NCBI GenBank assembly: GCA_046483125.1 | Contig: JAWODU010000078.1 | Span: 1 to 60,492 of the forward strand | Length of the DNA stretch: 60,492 bases | Direction of reading: 5' to 3' | Source: JAWODU01 sp046483125 | GTDB taxonomy: Bacteria > Verrucomicrobiota > Kiritimatiellia > UBA8416 > JAWODU01 | Shown: positions 33,178-41,146 of the stretch, in pieces | Position numbering within the stretch: position 1 is the first letter of the stretch | How the letters are laid out: each line of letters begins with the position of its first letter | Program-made: the position numbers and the translations under genes | Notes under the pieces: model-generated | Databases searched by the model: none | Told to the model about the DNA's origin: nothing | Seen by the model: the letters and a program-made list of their open reading frames with translations, nothing else

Positions 33178-33551
33178 TTCTCGATACCAATGCTGTTTCC
33201 GATTTGCTTTCCGGAAATCCTGATTTGGAAACTTTGCTTGTACATTCCGAAAAGCATCATCTGCCCGTCATTGTCATTGGGGAATATCGTTTTGGCTTGA
33301 TGGCGTCACGAAAAAGAGAAGTCCTGGAGCCCCTGCTGGATCGGCTGGAGGAGGAATCCTTTATTCTTTCTCCGGACAGAAATACAGCCCGACATTACGC
33401 TTCAATTCGTCATGAATTGAAGCGTAAAGCAAAACCTATCCCGGAAAACGACATCTGGATTGCCGCGTTGGCGCGCCAGCATCAACTCGAAGTGGCAAGC
33501 AACGACGAGCATTTCGATCAAGTGGAAAGCATAGATAGAATCACTTGGTAG
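33174..33551 (+). CDS. vapC: VapC-like PIN-domain toxin
   Basis: A 125-residue PIN ribonuclease of type II toxin-antitoxin systems. Acidic catalytic residues are in 'MILDTNAVSDLL', 'IGEYRFGL', 'PENDIWIAALA' and 'SNDEHFD'. Complete in length for VapC. Translationally coupled to the upstream antitoxin. The RNA target is not predictable from sequence. Confidence 0.88.
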   Translation: MILDTNAVSDLLSGNPDLETLLVHSEKHHLPVIVIGEYRFGLMASRKREVLEPLLDRLEEESFILSPDRNTARHYASIRHELKRKAKPIPENDIWIAALARQHQLEVASNDEHFDQVESIDRITW

Positions 33552-33732
33552 AGAATGCCCGGCAAAGGCGCAGGTGTTCCTGACTACGCTTTTATTTCCT
33601 GTGCGGGTCTATGCGATCGGCGGGGCGTTCAAGATGGCCGGTTGGTATCAGCCGCAGATAGCGTCCTGTATTCTGGTCGTGTGGACGTTGATTATTCCGT
33701 TGGTGATCGTGACGGAGAAGAAAGCAAGTTGA
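33552..33732 (+). pseudogene. C-terminal remnant of a membrane transporter
   Basis: Directly after the vapC stop a frame without start codon reads 'CPAKAQVFLTTLLFPVRVYAIGG', a hydrophobic helix 'IASCILVVWTLIIPLVIVTEKK' and a TGA at 33730-33732. It looks like the last ~60 residues of a multi-pass transporter, possibly of the sodium:solute symporter type, whose upstream part has been lost where the toxin-antitoxin pair now lies. Family assignment is weak. Confidence 0.35.
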
Positions 33733-33760
33733 GTTGCGTTGCAATGTAATCGGGTAAGGT

Positions 33761-34078
33761 ATGGCTCGGATCAAGTGTAGACAGTGCGGAAAGAAGTTCA
33801 GCAATTCGAAGGATCGCTGTCCGCGGTGTGGTGTGTCCGGCCGCCAGAAGCGTAGCGTGAAGTGGTTGGTGTGTACGATCGCGCTGGTGTCTGTAGTGGG
33901 GGTTGGTGCAGGGATTTATGCGGTCTCTCAACAAAATGATCGACCACCGGAATTAAATGATGAAACAGGCAAAAATGCCGTTTTGAGCTTCAGACGATTC
34001 GCGAGGATGCCGTTTTTGTCATTTCTGCCGGAGAAGAATCGAGATTCGGAAACACTTCCATTCCCGTTTGACATTTGA
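33761..34078 (+). CDS. Zinc-ribbon single-pass membrane protein, possibly truncated
   Basis: A 105-residue frame. The N-terminus has a zinc ribbon (C8-x2-C11 and C20-x2-C23, in 'KCRQCGKKFSNSKDRCPRCG') followed by a basic stretch and one hydrophobic helix ('WLVCTIALVSVVGVGAGIYAV'). The C-terminal third runs through the second copy of the 21-bp repeat, so the natural end may have been replaced. Cytoplasmic zinc ribbon with membrane anchor is a common layout of proteins of unknown role. Confidence 0.5.
   Translation: MARIKCRQCGKKFSNSKDRCPRCGVSGRQKRSVKWLVCTIALVSVVGVGAGIYAVSQQNDRPPELNDETGKNAVLSFRRFARMPFLSFLPEKNRDSETLPFPFDI
34007..34027. repeat. 21-bp direct repeat, copy 2
   Basis: Identical to 32827-32847; it lies inside the 3' part of the zinc-ribbon frame. 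Confidence 0.85.
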
Positions 34079-34153
34079 GGCTGCATGTGGCTTCATTTGG
34101 CGTATATAACAATTGCGCCATTGATGATTGGATCGAATACGCTGGAGTACGCC

Positions 34154-34405
34154 ATGAATGCTTTGACAACAACTGTGACGGTTCGAGACGGAAAGAATCG
34201 CTTTTCCGAGCTTGTGCGGCGAGCGGCGCGAGGCGAGGAAATTACAATTACATCACATGGCCGCGAACAGGCGCGGCTGTGCAAAGCCGAGCGCCGCGGG
34301 AATGCTCTGGCGGTGGACTGGAAATGGCTGCGCAATATGCGAGTGGCCAGGAGGCAGAACTCGTCAGAACAAATAGTCCGCGAAGATCGTAACGGTCGGG
34401 ACTGA
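34154..34405 (+). CDS. Phd/YefM-type antitoxin
   Basis: An 83-residue antitoxin: 'VTVRDGKNRFSELVRRAARGEEITITSHGREQARL' is the typical Phd/YefM DNA-binding fold, with a C-terminal toxin-binding tail. A GGAG ribosome site sits about 8 bases before the ATG at 34154; longer upstream frames are not needed. The PIN toxin gene begins 4 bases after its stop. It would repress its own operon, with the toxin as co-repressor. Confidence 0.86.
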   Translation: MNALTTTVTVRDGKNRFSELVRRAARGEEITITSHGREQARLCKAERRGNALAVDWKWLRNMRVARRQNSSEQIVREDRNGRD

Positions 34406-34409
34406 AAGC

Positions 34410-34838
34410 ATGTACCTTGACAGTGCAATCTTTGTGAAATTGTTTGTCAGGGAGCCGGACAGTATGTTCTACGCCGAACGTCTGGACGGTCAGGCCGGAC
34501 TTTGGACATCGGCACTGGCGATGTGCGAATGTTACTCTGCTCTTTGCCGCAAGGAACGCGAAAAAGCAATTGAAGCCCGAACGCGGCGCGCCGCGTGGAG
34601 ACGCATAGAACACTGCTTGTCGGAAGGAATGCTTCGTTGCCTGCCTGTAGGTGAATCAGTGCTGAAGCGGTCTCAACTGATTCTTGAACGTTGCCATCCG
34701 GTTGCAGGGATTCGGTCATTGGACGCCATCCATCTGGCTTCTTGCGAGGAAATTGACGGATTCCCGCTATGGACAAATGACTCGCGGATGCGCGAGGCGG
34801 CAGAACTGCTGCGTTTTCCGCTTGGGCCGGTGCCGTAA
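34410..34838 (+). CDS. PIN-domain toxin (VapC family)
   Basis: A 142-residue PIN toxin with the acidic sites 'MYLDSAIFVKLFVREPDS', 'CECYSALCRKE', 'SLDAIHLASCEE' and 'LWTNDSRM'. It is the partner of the Phd-like antitoxin immediately upstream; this pairing (Phd antitoxin with VapC toxin) is common. Complete in length. It ends 28 bases before ispE, placing the cassette directly at the boundary of the housekeeping run. Confidence 0.86.
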   Translation: MYLDSAIFVKLFVREPDSMFYAERLDGQAGLWTSALAMCECYSALCRKEREKAIEARTRRAAWRRIEHCLSEGMLRCLPVGESVLKRSQLILERCHPVAGIRSLDAIHLASCEEIDGFPLWTNDSRMREAAELLRFPLGPVP

Positions 34839-34866
34839 ACCTGCGAAAGCACAGTCGGAGTAGAAA

Positions 34867-35820
34867 ATGACGTTTCCCGCCGGGCAGTCCTCGCGCCTTC
34901 TGGTAAAGGCGCCGGCCAAGGTAAACCTCTTCCTGGACGTTCTGAAAAGACGTCCGGACGGCTACCACGACATAAAAAGCATAGTCGCGCCCGTTTCACT
35001 GTTCGACACGCTGGAAATAGAAGCGACGGACGGAGAAATACACACCGACACGGTCAGTATGGAGGGCAAAGATATTTTCGGCCGCCTGCCGTCTTCTCCC
35101 CGGAACCTCGCCACCCGCGCCGCCGTCGGTCTCAAGGAGCACACCGGGTGCGCAAAAGGCGCACGTATCAGGCTGAAAAAGGCCATACCCGCGGGGGGAG
35201 GGCTGGGCGGAGGCAGTTCGGACGCCGCCGCGGTGCTTAAAGCCCTGAACACGCTGTGGGACACCGGACTTGATGACGCCGAACTGGTAAGGCTGGGTTC
35301 GGAAATCGGCAGTGATGTGCCGGTCTTCCTGAAGGGCGGCATTCTGCGGACGGAAGGGAGGGGAGAAATTCTGTGCCCCGTGAAAGCGGCTCGGCGCGTT
35401 TTTTCCAGGTGGCGTATTGTACTTGTGAACCCCCATTTTCCGGTATCCACCGCCGATATCTACAACCGCCGGGACACACGCTTGACTTCTGAACACCAAC
35501 CCATTAATAGTATGCTTTCAGCATTGGAGACAGGTGACCTGGAATCAGCCGGACGCAGTCTGTTTAATGGTCTGGAGCAGACGGTTTTCAGGAAATATCC
35601 CCTGATAGAAATGATCCGGGAAGGACTTATGAGCGCCGGTGCCCCGGGTTGTTTACTGTCGGGCAGCGGCGCGTCGGTCTTCGGTCTGGCAGGTTCCGGG
35701 GAAAGTGCGAAAAGGCTGAGGAACCGCGTTGAGGGGATTCCGGACTTCCCTTTGTGGAGTAGAGTTGTCAAGGTTCTGCCCGATGGTGTAACGGTAGCAC
35801 ACGGCCCTTTGGAGGCCTGA
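34867..35820 (+). CDS. ispE: 4-diphosphocytidyl-2-C-methyl-D-erythritol kinase
   Basis: A 317-residue GHMP kinase of the MEP isoprenoid pathway, phosphorylating CDP-methylerythritol with ATP. N-terminal 'VKAPAKVNLFLDVLKRRPDGYHDI', ATP loop 'IPAGGGLGGGSSDAAAVLKAL' and C-terminal 'GCLLSGSGASVFGL' are characteristic. It is somewhat longer than usual (about 280-300), and the last ~15 codons lie inside the tRNA-Gln gene. The natural protein may end with this tRNA-encoded tail, or translation and tRNA processing may compete. Confidence 0.93.
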   Translation: MTFPAGQSSRLLVKAPAKVNLFLDVLKRRPDGYHDIKSIVAPVSLFDTLEIEATDGEIHTDTVSMEGKDIFGRLPSSPRNLATRAAVGLKEHTGCAKGARIRLKKAIPAGGGLGGGSSDAAAVLKALNTLWDTGLDDAELVRLGSEIGSDVPVFLKGGILRTEGRGEILCPVKAARRVFSRWRIVLVNPHFPVSTADIYNRRDTRLTSEHQPINSMLSALETGDLESAGRSLFNGLEQTVFRKYPLIEMIREGLMSAGAPGCLLSGSGASVFGLAGSGESAKRLRNRVEGIPDFPLWSRVVKVLPDGVTVAHGPLEA

Positions 35821-35850
35821 GTTCAGGTTCGAATCCTGATCGGGCAGCCA
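35777..35850 (+). tRNA. tRNA-Gln (TTG anticodon)
   Basis: A 74-base tRNA folds well: acceptor TGCCCGA/TCGGGCA, D arm GTG/CAC, anticodon loop CTTTGGA giving anticodon TTG (Gln, codon CAA), T arm TCAGG-TTCGAAT-CCTGA, discriminator G and encoded CCA. One C-U mismatch sits at the outer end of the anticodon stem (27-43). Its first 44 bases overlap the 3' end of ispE. Confidence 0.95.
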
Positions 35851-35898
35851 TCGCCGCCCGGCGGTCAAAAATCCGGAAACGGAAGGGAATATGCTTTG

Positions 35899-36825
35899 AT
35901 GAAGATATTTACGGGAAACGCGAACAGGCCGCTGGCCGAACGCATAGCGGCCTACCTGAAAACCGACCTGGGCGCAATCGACATCGGCCGCTTCCCGGGA
36001 GGGGAAATAAGCGTCAAAATCCGCGACAATATAAGGGGACGGGATGTTTTTGCCGTTCAGTCGATCTGCACGCCTCCCAATGAAAATCTCATGGAACTGC
36101 TCATAATGATGGACGCCATGCGCCGGGCCTCCCCTTCGCGCATAACCGCGGTCCTGCCGTTTTACGGTTACGCCCGCCAGGACCGCAAGGATCAGCCCCG
36201 GGTTCCCATAACGGCCAAACTCGTCGCCAATCTGCTGGTCGCCGCCGGCGCCGACAGAATTCTTACTATTGATCTCCACGCCCAGCAGATACAGGGTTTT
36301 TTTGACATTCCCGTGGACCATCTCTATGCTTCCCGGGTCATTGTTAAATACCTTAAGAACAAGGGACTGAAAAAAACGGTCATAGTTTCACCGGACATAG
36401 GGGGCCTGAAAGCGGCGCACGCGTATTCGCAGATGCTCGGGTGCGGTCTTGCCGTTGTGGCCAAGGAAAGGCGCAACGCCTCGGAAGTGGAAACGCTTAC
36501 GCTGGTTGGTGACGTCAAGGGCCACAGCGCCGTAATGGTTGACGACATGACGACGACCGCCGGTACCCTGTGCTCGGCGGCTGAAATACTGAAGGAGCGC
36601 GGAGCTCTTGATATATATGCGGCGGTAAGCCACGGCACCGTCACTCTTGAGGGAATCAGGCGGCTTAAAGAGTCGCCCATAGAGGAACTGGTGGTAACAG
36701 ATACCGTACCGGTAACGGACACGGAAGATTTTCCGGTTTCCGTGCTTTCGGTAGCTGATTTACTCGGTGAAGCAATTCTTCGAATACATGAAGACAGGTC
36801 CGTAACGTCTCTGTTCGGACCGTAA
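35899..36825 (+). CDS. prs: Ribose-phosphate pyrophosphokinase
   Basis: A 308-residue PRPP synthetase, making PRPP from ribose 5-phosphate and ATP for nucleotide, His and Trp synthesis. Motifs: 'GRFPGGEISVKI', 'RRASPSRITAVLPFYGYARQDRK', 'ILTIDLHAQQIQGFFDIPVDHLY', and the PRPP-binding loop 'AVMVDDMTTTAGTLCSAA'. Normal length for the family. Starts at the ATG after TTG; begins the prs-rplY-pth-rpsF-ssb-rpsR-rplI-dnaB run. Confidence 0.96.
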   Translation: MKIFTGNANRPLAERIAAYLKTDLGAIDIGRFPGGEISVKIRDNIRGRDVFAVQSICTPPNENLMELLIMMDAMRRASPSRITAVLPFYGYARQDRKDQPRVPITAKLVANLLVAAGADRILTIDLHAQQIQGFFDIPVDHLYASRVIVKYLKNKGLKKTVIVSPDIGGLKAAHAYSQMLGCGLAVVAKERRNASEVETLTLVGDVKGHSAVMVDDMTTTAGTLCSAAEILKERGALDIYAAVSHGTVTLEGIRRLKESPIEELVVTDTVPVTDTEDFPVSVLSVADLLGEAILRIHEDRSVTSLFGP

Positions 36826-36840
36826 AGGCGGTGAAGGGAA

Positions 36841-37518
36841 ATGGCTGAAGAAAAAAATCTCTCTCTGAAAAAGCGTGAAGTATCGGGCACCTCCGCCTGC
36901 AAACAGCTCCGGCGTGAAGGATGGCTTCCCGGGATAGTGAACAGCAGTGACGGCGGAAGTCACCCAATCCAGGTGTCGGCGCACGATTTCAATCTCCTGC
37001 TCCAGCATCACAGAAGCGAAAGCATGGTGCTGGATGTCCGGATCGGCAGCCAGAAGGCAAAAAAGGCGTTCATTAAGGAAGTTCAGCACGATCCCGTAAC
37101 CGATGAAGTACTGCACATGGATTTCATGGAAATATCCATGACTGAAAAGATGCGGGTAGATATACCCGTCTCTCTGCTGGGCGAACCCGTGGGAGTCACC
37201 GAAGAAGGCGGAATTCTGGAACACCTGCTTCGGGAAGTGGAGATTGAATGTCTTCCCGACGATCTCAGAGAAACAGCCGAACTCGACGTTTCCGGCCTCA
37301 AACTGGGAGAGACTCTATACGTGAGTGACATCGATCTCGGCCCTTCCATTACTGTTTTGACCGAACCGGAAGTGGCGGTAGCCAGGGTTTCTCATCCGGC
37401 CGCCGAAGAAGAGGAAGAAGAGAAACCGCCTGAAGAGGGCGAAGCTGCCGGAGAAGAGGGCGAAGAAAGGGAGAAGAAGGAAACCGAGGAAACAAAGGAG
37501 GAAAATCAAGGGGAGTGA
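36841..37518 (+). CDS. rplY: 50S ribosomal protein L25 (CTC form)
   Basis: A 225-residue bL25 of the long CTC/TL5 type, binding 5S rRNA. The N-terminal L25 domain ('REVSGTSACKQLRREGWLPGIVN', 'VQHDPVTDEVLHMDFMEI') is followed by the beta TL5 domain ('VDIPVSLLGEPVGVTEEGGILEHLLREVEIECLP'). The last ~35 residues are almost only Glu, Lys and Gly, an acidic disordered tail. It sits between prs and pth, the classical arrangement. Confidence 0.95.
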   Translation: MAEEKNLSLKKREVSGTSACKQLRREGWLPGIVNSSDGGSHPIQVSAHDFNLLLQHHRSESMVLDVRIGSQKAKKAFIKEVQHDPVTDEVLHMDFMEISMTEKMRVDIPVSLLGEPVGVTEEGGILEHLLREVEIECLPDDLRETAELDVSGLKLGETLYVSDIDLGPSITVLTEPEVAVARVSHPAAEEEEEEKPPEEGEAAGEEGEEREKKETEETKEENQGE

Positions 37519-37562
37519 TTTCACCGATGCAACAGGAAAGCACGAGTCCGGTTTAAACGGAA

Positions 37563-38150
37563 ATGAGGCGCCCCCGGGGAAATGTGAAACTTGTTCTGGG
37601 TCTGGGTAATCCCGGCAGACGGTACGTCCGAACGCCGCATAACGCCGGTTACAGCGTAATCGACGAGCTTGCCCGCGTGCTCGCCTGTAAGCTTCGTAAA
37701 AGCATCCGTTTTAAAGCCCGGATAGGCAAGACGGTACGGCAATCGCAGGAGCTGTGGCTGGTCAAGCCCGAAACCTACATGAACAGATCGGGGCTCTGCG
37801 CCGGACGGGTTTTGAAAAGCGGAAACACGGACCCTGAAAATATGATTGTGGCGGTAGACGACGCGGACCTCGAACCGGGAAGGCTTAGAATACGCCCGTC
37901 CGGCGGGAGCGGCGGCCATAAGGGTCTCTCCTCCATAATTGAGAACGTCGGAACTTCCGCGTTTCCGCGAGTGCGGATCGGAATAGGACGGAGCAGTGAC
38001 AGGGATCTCACCAGCCATGTGCTGGGCCCCCTTTCCGAAAAAGAAAGAAAGATAACGGAACAGACAATTAAGATGGCGGCCGACGCCGTGTTGTGCATAA
38101 TCTCGGACGGCATTGAGGCGGCCATGAACAGGTACAACGGGGAAAAATGA
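37563..38150 (+). CDS. pth: Peptidyl-tRNA hydrolase
   Basis: A 195-residue Pth that releases tRNA from stalled peptidyl-tRNA. Family sites are present: 'LVLGLGNPGRRYVRTPHNAGY' with the catalytic histidine in 'PHNAG', 'LVKPETYMNRSG', 'VAVDDADLEPGRLRIRPSGGSGGHKGL' and 'FPRVRIGIGR'. Its stop overlaps the rpsF start as ATGA. Confidence 0.95.
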   Translation: MRRPRGNVKLVLGLGNPGRRYVRTPHNAGYSVIDELARVLACKLRKSIRFKARIGKTVRQSQELWLVKPETYMNRSGLCAGRVLKSGNTDPENMIVAVDDADLEPGRLRIRPSGGSGGHKGLSSIIENVGTSAFPRVRIGIGRSSDRDLTSHVLGPLSEKERKITEQTIKMAADAVLCIISDGIEAAMNRYNGEK

Positions 38151-38488
38151 ATACTTACGATTCCATGTTTATTTTTCCGGCTTCGTTAAAGGACGATGCT
38201 CTGGAAAATGCCGTAAACGAAGTGCAAACCGAAATAGGCCGTTTCGGGGGCAAAATGCTTAACGCAAAACCGCTCGGCAAAAAGATCTTTGCCAGGCGTC
38301 TTAAGAAAAAGGAAGCCGGGCAATACGTAAGACTGAGGTTCCAGATGCCCGCGGACAATATATCTTCTTTCAGGAAGAGACTGGGGCTGAACGAAAAAAT
38401 CTTCAGGACTCAGATATTGCGCGAAGACAAATCAGCCGGCGCCGGCTCAGGCAGTAAGAAAGGAGCAGAAGATGGCGGATCTGAATAG
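38147..38488 (+). CDS. rpsF: 30S ribosomal protein S6
   Basis: A 113-residue bS6. It opens with 'MNTYDSMFIFPASLKDDALENAVNEV' and contains 'KMLNAKPLGKKIFARRLKKKEAGQYVRLRF', with a Gly/Ser/Lys-rich tail. S6 pairs with S18, whose gene follows ssb. The start overlaps pth, and its 3' end overlaps ssb by 17 bases, so the reading frames are tightly packed. Confidence 0.93.
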   Translation: MNTYDSMFIFPASLKDDALENAVNEVQTEIGRFGGKMLNAKPLGKKIFARRLKKKEAGQYVRLRFQMPADNISSFRKRLGLNEKIFRTQILREDKSAGAGSGSKKGAEDGGSE

Positions 38489-38921
38489 AGTTTTTCTCAT
38501 GGGAAATCTGACCAGAGACCCGGTGCTGCGTTACACGCCCTCGGGCACGGCGGTAGGGGACATAAGTATGGCTGTAAACCGGCGGTTCAAAACCTCAGGC
38601 GGCGAACAGCGGGAAGACACCTGTTTTGTGTCCGTCGTGGCATGGGGAAGGCAGGCCGAGACCTCGGGAGAATACCTCAGGAAAGGCTCCCCGGTACTGG
38701 TGGAAGGGCGTCTGCAGTACGACGAGTGGGAAAAAGACGGTCAGAAATTCAACCGCCTCCGCGTAGTCGCTTCACGAATACAATTCCTCAGCTCGGGCAG
38801 GCAATCACAGCCGTCGGCGGAAGGCGCCCCTGTTCAGGAAGGCCCTCCCGACGAGGCCCGCCCGACGGCCGGTGAAGAATCCGATGACGCAAGCGCCGAT
38901 GACGAAAATCTTCCCTTTTAA
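38472..38921 (+). CDS. ssb: Single-stranded DNA-binding protein
   Basis: A 149-residue SSB with an OB fold ('NRVFLMGNLTRDPVLRYTPSGTAVGDISMAVNRRF', 'VVAWGRQAETSGEYLRKGSPVLVEGRLQYDEW') and an acidic flexible tail ending 'DDENLPF', the C-terminal tip that recruits other replication proteins. An AAAGGAG ribosome site lies within the rpsF 3' end. Located between rpsF and rpsR as in many bacteria. Confidence 0.96.
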   Translation: MADLNRVFLMGNLTRDPVLRYTPSGTAVGDISMAVNRRFKTSGGEQREDTCFVSVVAWGRQAETSGEYLRKGSPVLVEGRLQYDEWEKDGQKFNRLRVVASRIQFLSSGRQSQPSAEGAPVQEGPPDEARPTAGEESDDASADDENLPF

Positions 38922-38942
38922 CGCAGGTGAGGTGAAGTAATA

Positions 38943-39197
38943 ATGGAAAAAAGAAAGACATCAAGACGTTCTTCAAAGACAAGAGATTATCGCAGGGATT
39001 CGGCAAAAAGTGCCGGGAAAAAGCGACTGCGCGGCGTGGGGCCGAAAATTGATCCTTACGACCAGGAACTACTGGACAAATTCGTTACGGAACACGGCAA
39101 AATACTTCCCGCGCGGTTCACGGGGGCTAACGCCAAACAGCAGAGACAGATCAAGAGGGCCGTCGGACGCGCCCGTGTGATGGGATTGCTGTCCTGA
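38943..39197 (+). CDS. rpsR: 30S ribosomal protein S18
   Basis: An 84-residue bS18. 'IDPYDQELLDKFVTEHGKILPARFTGANAKQQRQIKRAVGRARVMGLL' is the conserved core that binds 16S rRNA with S6; the N-terminus is Lys/Arg-rich. Preceded by a GGTGAGG-type ribosome site and followed after 41 bases by rplI. Confidence 0.95.
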   Translation: MEKRKTSRRSSKTRDYRRDSAKSAGKKRLRGVGPKIDPYDQELLDKFVTEHGKILPARFTGANAKQQRQIKRAVGRARVMGLLS

Positions 39198-39238
39198 ATA
39201 AATGAGACTCCCGCGGAAAAACATTCGGAGTATTTATA

Positions 39239-39688
39239 ATGTCGACTGAAGTTTTCCTCATGAAATCAGTGCCTCATCTGGGCGATGAAGGCGATGTAGT
39301 TACGGTGGCTGACGGTTATGCCCGCAATTATCTGTTTGCCAAAAAACTCGCCGCCCCGGTTACGGACGCAACCAGAAGAAAATTGGAAAAGATGAGAGAA
39401 GAACGCGAAAAACTCTGGAAAGAACGCCTCGAGGAAGCACAGAAAAAGGCGGACGCCCTTGAAAACGTTTCCCTTACCATTGCGGTAAAGGTTACCGAAG
39501 ACGAAAAATTGTTCGGATCGGTCTCGGCCCAGGATATTAGCGACGGCTTGAAACAGCAGGGAATAGAGCTGGATAAGTCACAATTGATACTAGACGACCC
39601 CATCAAGGAACTCGGCGTATACGACGTAAGGGTAAAGCTTCACCCTGAAGTTGAGGCAACTGTCAGAGCCTGGGTTGTCGAGGAATGA
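39239..39688 (+). CDS. rplI: 50S ribosomal protein L9
   Basis: A 149-residue bL9 with the N-terminal rRNA-binding domain ('LGDEGDVVTVADGYARNYLFAKKLAAP'), the long connecting helix (Glu/Lys/Arg rich, about 45-75) and the C-terminal domain ('DEKLFGSVSAQDISDGLKQQGIELDKSQLILDDPIKELGVYDVRVKLHPEV'). Normal length. Confidence 0.95.
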   Translation: MSTEVFLMKSVPHLGDEGDVVTVADGYARNYLFAKKLAAPVTDATRRKLEKMREEREKLWKERLEEAQKKADALENVSLTIAVKVTEDEKLFGSVSAQDISDGLKQQGIELDKSQLILDDPIKELGVYDVRVKLHPEVEATVRAWVVEE

Positions 39689-39697
39689 TAAGTTTCT

Positions 39698-41146
39698 ATG
39701 ACAACGGCGGTCACTCCTTCACCCACAACCGCAGCGGACAGGATTCCCCCGTACAGTGAAGAGGCCGAACGCGGCGTCCTGGGGTCCATACTTCTGAACG
39801 CGGCCGGCGTTATGGATCTCTGTCTCGAACGCCAGCTGGCTTCCGAATCGTTCTACGTTCCGGCCCATAGAATCATTTTCGAAGTAATGACGGCTATGTC
39901 TTCGAAGGGAGAGGTAATAGATCTTCTTACCCTCACCGAAAAGCTCAAGGGCGCCGGCAGGCTTGATTCCATGGGAGGCGCGGTTTTTCTGGAAAGGCTT
40001 ATTGATTCCACCCCCACGGCCGCGCATGCCGAGTATTACATAGACATCGTAAGACAGAAACACATTCTGCGATCCATTATCGACTGCGCCAGGGATTCCG
40101 AACGCGAGTGTTACCAGTCAGCCGAAAGCGCCGACCTGGTACTGGGCAAAGTTGAACAGTCTTTCATGGACATCGCGGAACGCCAGCACGGCAATGTGAT
40201 CCCCTGGTCTTCGGCCGTTAAGCAGACCATGGAACACATCGAGCACATTCTCGTAAGCCGCAGAGGGCTCAGCGGAATTGCAACGGGGTTTTCCAACCTG
40301 GACAAGGTCCTCCAGGGCCTCAGAAAGGGTGAAATGATAGTACTTGCCGCCCGTCCGTCCATGGGGAAAACGGCCCTGGCAATGAACATCGCCGAACATG
40401 TGGCCTTGGGCGACAGGGATCCCGAGCGGAACGCGAGACCCGTCGGAATTTTCAGTCTGGAAATGGCGCACGAGGCCCTCACCCTGCGCATGCTCTGTTC
40501 GCACGCCAGGGTGCCCGGCTTTAAACTTGCCGGCGGGTACCTCTCGGCCACCACGGACCACGGCAATCTGACCCAGGCCGCCTCCGTACTGGGCAAAGCT
40601 TCGCTGTTCCTAGACGACACCGGCGGGCTGGATATCACGGAGCTTCGCGCGCGTGCGCGGCGCATGAAGAAGAAGCACGATATACAGCTCGTGATCGTGG
40701 ATTACCTGCAGCTGCTTCATTCAAAGGAATACGCCAGGCAGGGGCGCCAGATTGAGACCGCCGCCATATCGGGCCATCTTAAATCCATGGCAAAGGAACT
40801 GCAGTTGCCGGTGCTGGTAGTCAGCCAGTTGAGCCGCGCTCCTGAACAGCGCGACAAACTGGGCAAACCGAAATTGTCGGATCTCCGCGACTCGGGGGCC
40901 ATCGAACAGGATGCCGACGTGGTATGCATGCTGCGCCGCCCGTGTAAATACGAAGAGGACGACGATTCCCAGGATCGCCGGCTTGCTATTGTGGAAGTAG
41001 TTAAACAGCGTAACGGCCCTACCGGCGTCGTCGAGCTCGACTTCCAGGAGGAATTCACAAGGTTCGAGGACCGGGCTCGAGGGGTGGATCAAATCGACGA
41101 ATTTGAAGAAGACGCCAGGGAGGAAACGGATGAGGTTCCCGAATGA
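39698..41146 (+). CDS. dnaB: Replicative DNA helicase
   Basis: A 482-residue DnaB, the hexameric fork helicase. The N-terminal DnaB domain starts 'RIPPYSEEAERGVLGSILLNA'. The RecA-like C-terminal domain has Walker A 'LAARPSMGKTALAMNIA', Walker B 'QLVIVDYLQLLHS', 'PVLVVSQLSRAPEQR' and 'DLRDSGAIEQDADVVCMLRR'. An acidic tail closes the protein. No intein. Its stop overlaps the bamA start as ATGA. Confidence 0.96.
   Translation: MTTAVTPSPTTAADRIPPYSEEAERGVLGSILLNAAGVMDLCLERQLASESFYVPAHRIIFEVMTAMSSKGEVIDLLTLTEKLKGAGRLDSMGGAVFLERLIDSTPTAAHAEYYIDIVRQKHILRSIIDCARDSERECYQSAESADLVLGKVEQSFMDIAERQHGNVIPWSSAVKQTMEHIEHILVSRRGLSGIATGFSNLDKVLQGLRKGEMIVLAARPSMGKTALAMNIAEHVALGDRDPERNARPVGIFSLEMAHEALTLRMLCSHARVPGFKLAGGYLSATTDHGNLTQAASVLGKASLFLDDTGGLDITELRARARRMKKKHDIQLVIVDYLQLLHSKEYARQGRQIETAAISGHLKSMAKELQLPVLVVSQLSRAPEQRDKLGKPKLSDLRDSGAIEQDADVVCMLRRPCKYEEDDDSQDRRLAIVEVVKQRNGPTGVVELDFQEEFTRFEDRARGVDQIDEFEEDAREETDEVPE

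Noticed and set aside
33555..33749. A 64-residue gene after vapC
   Set aside because: The overlapping frame with transporter-like helix is the more protein-like reading; this one has no ribosome site.
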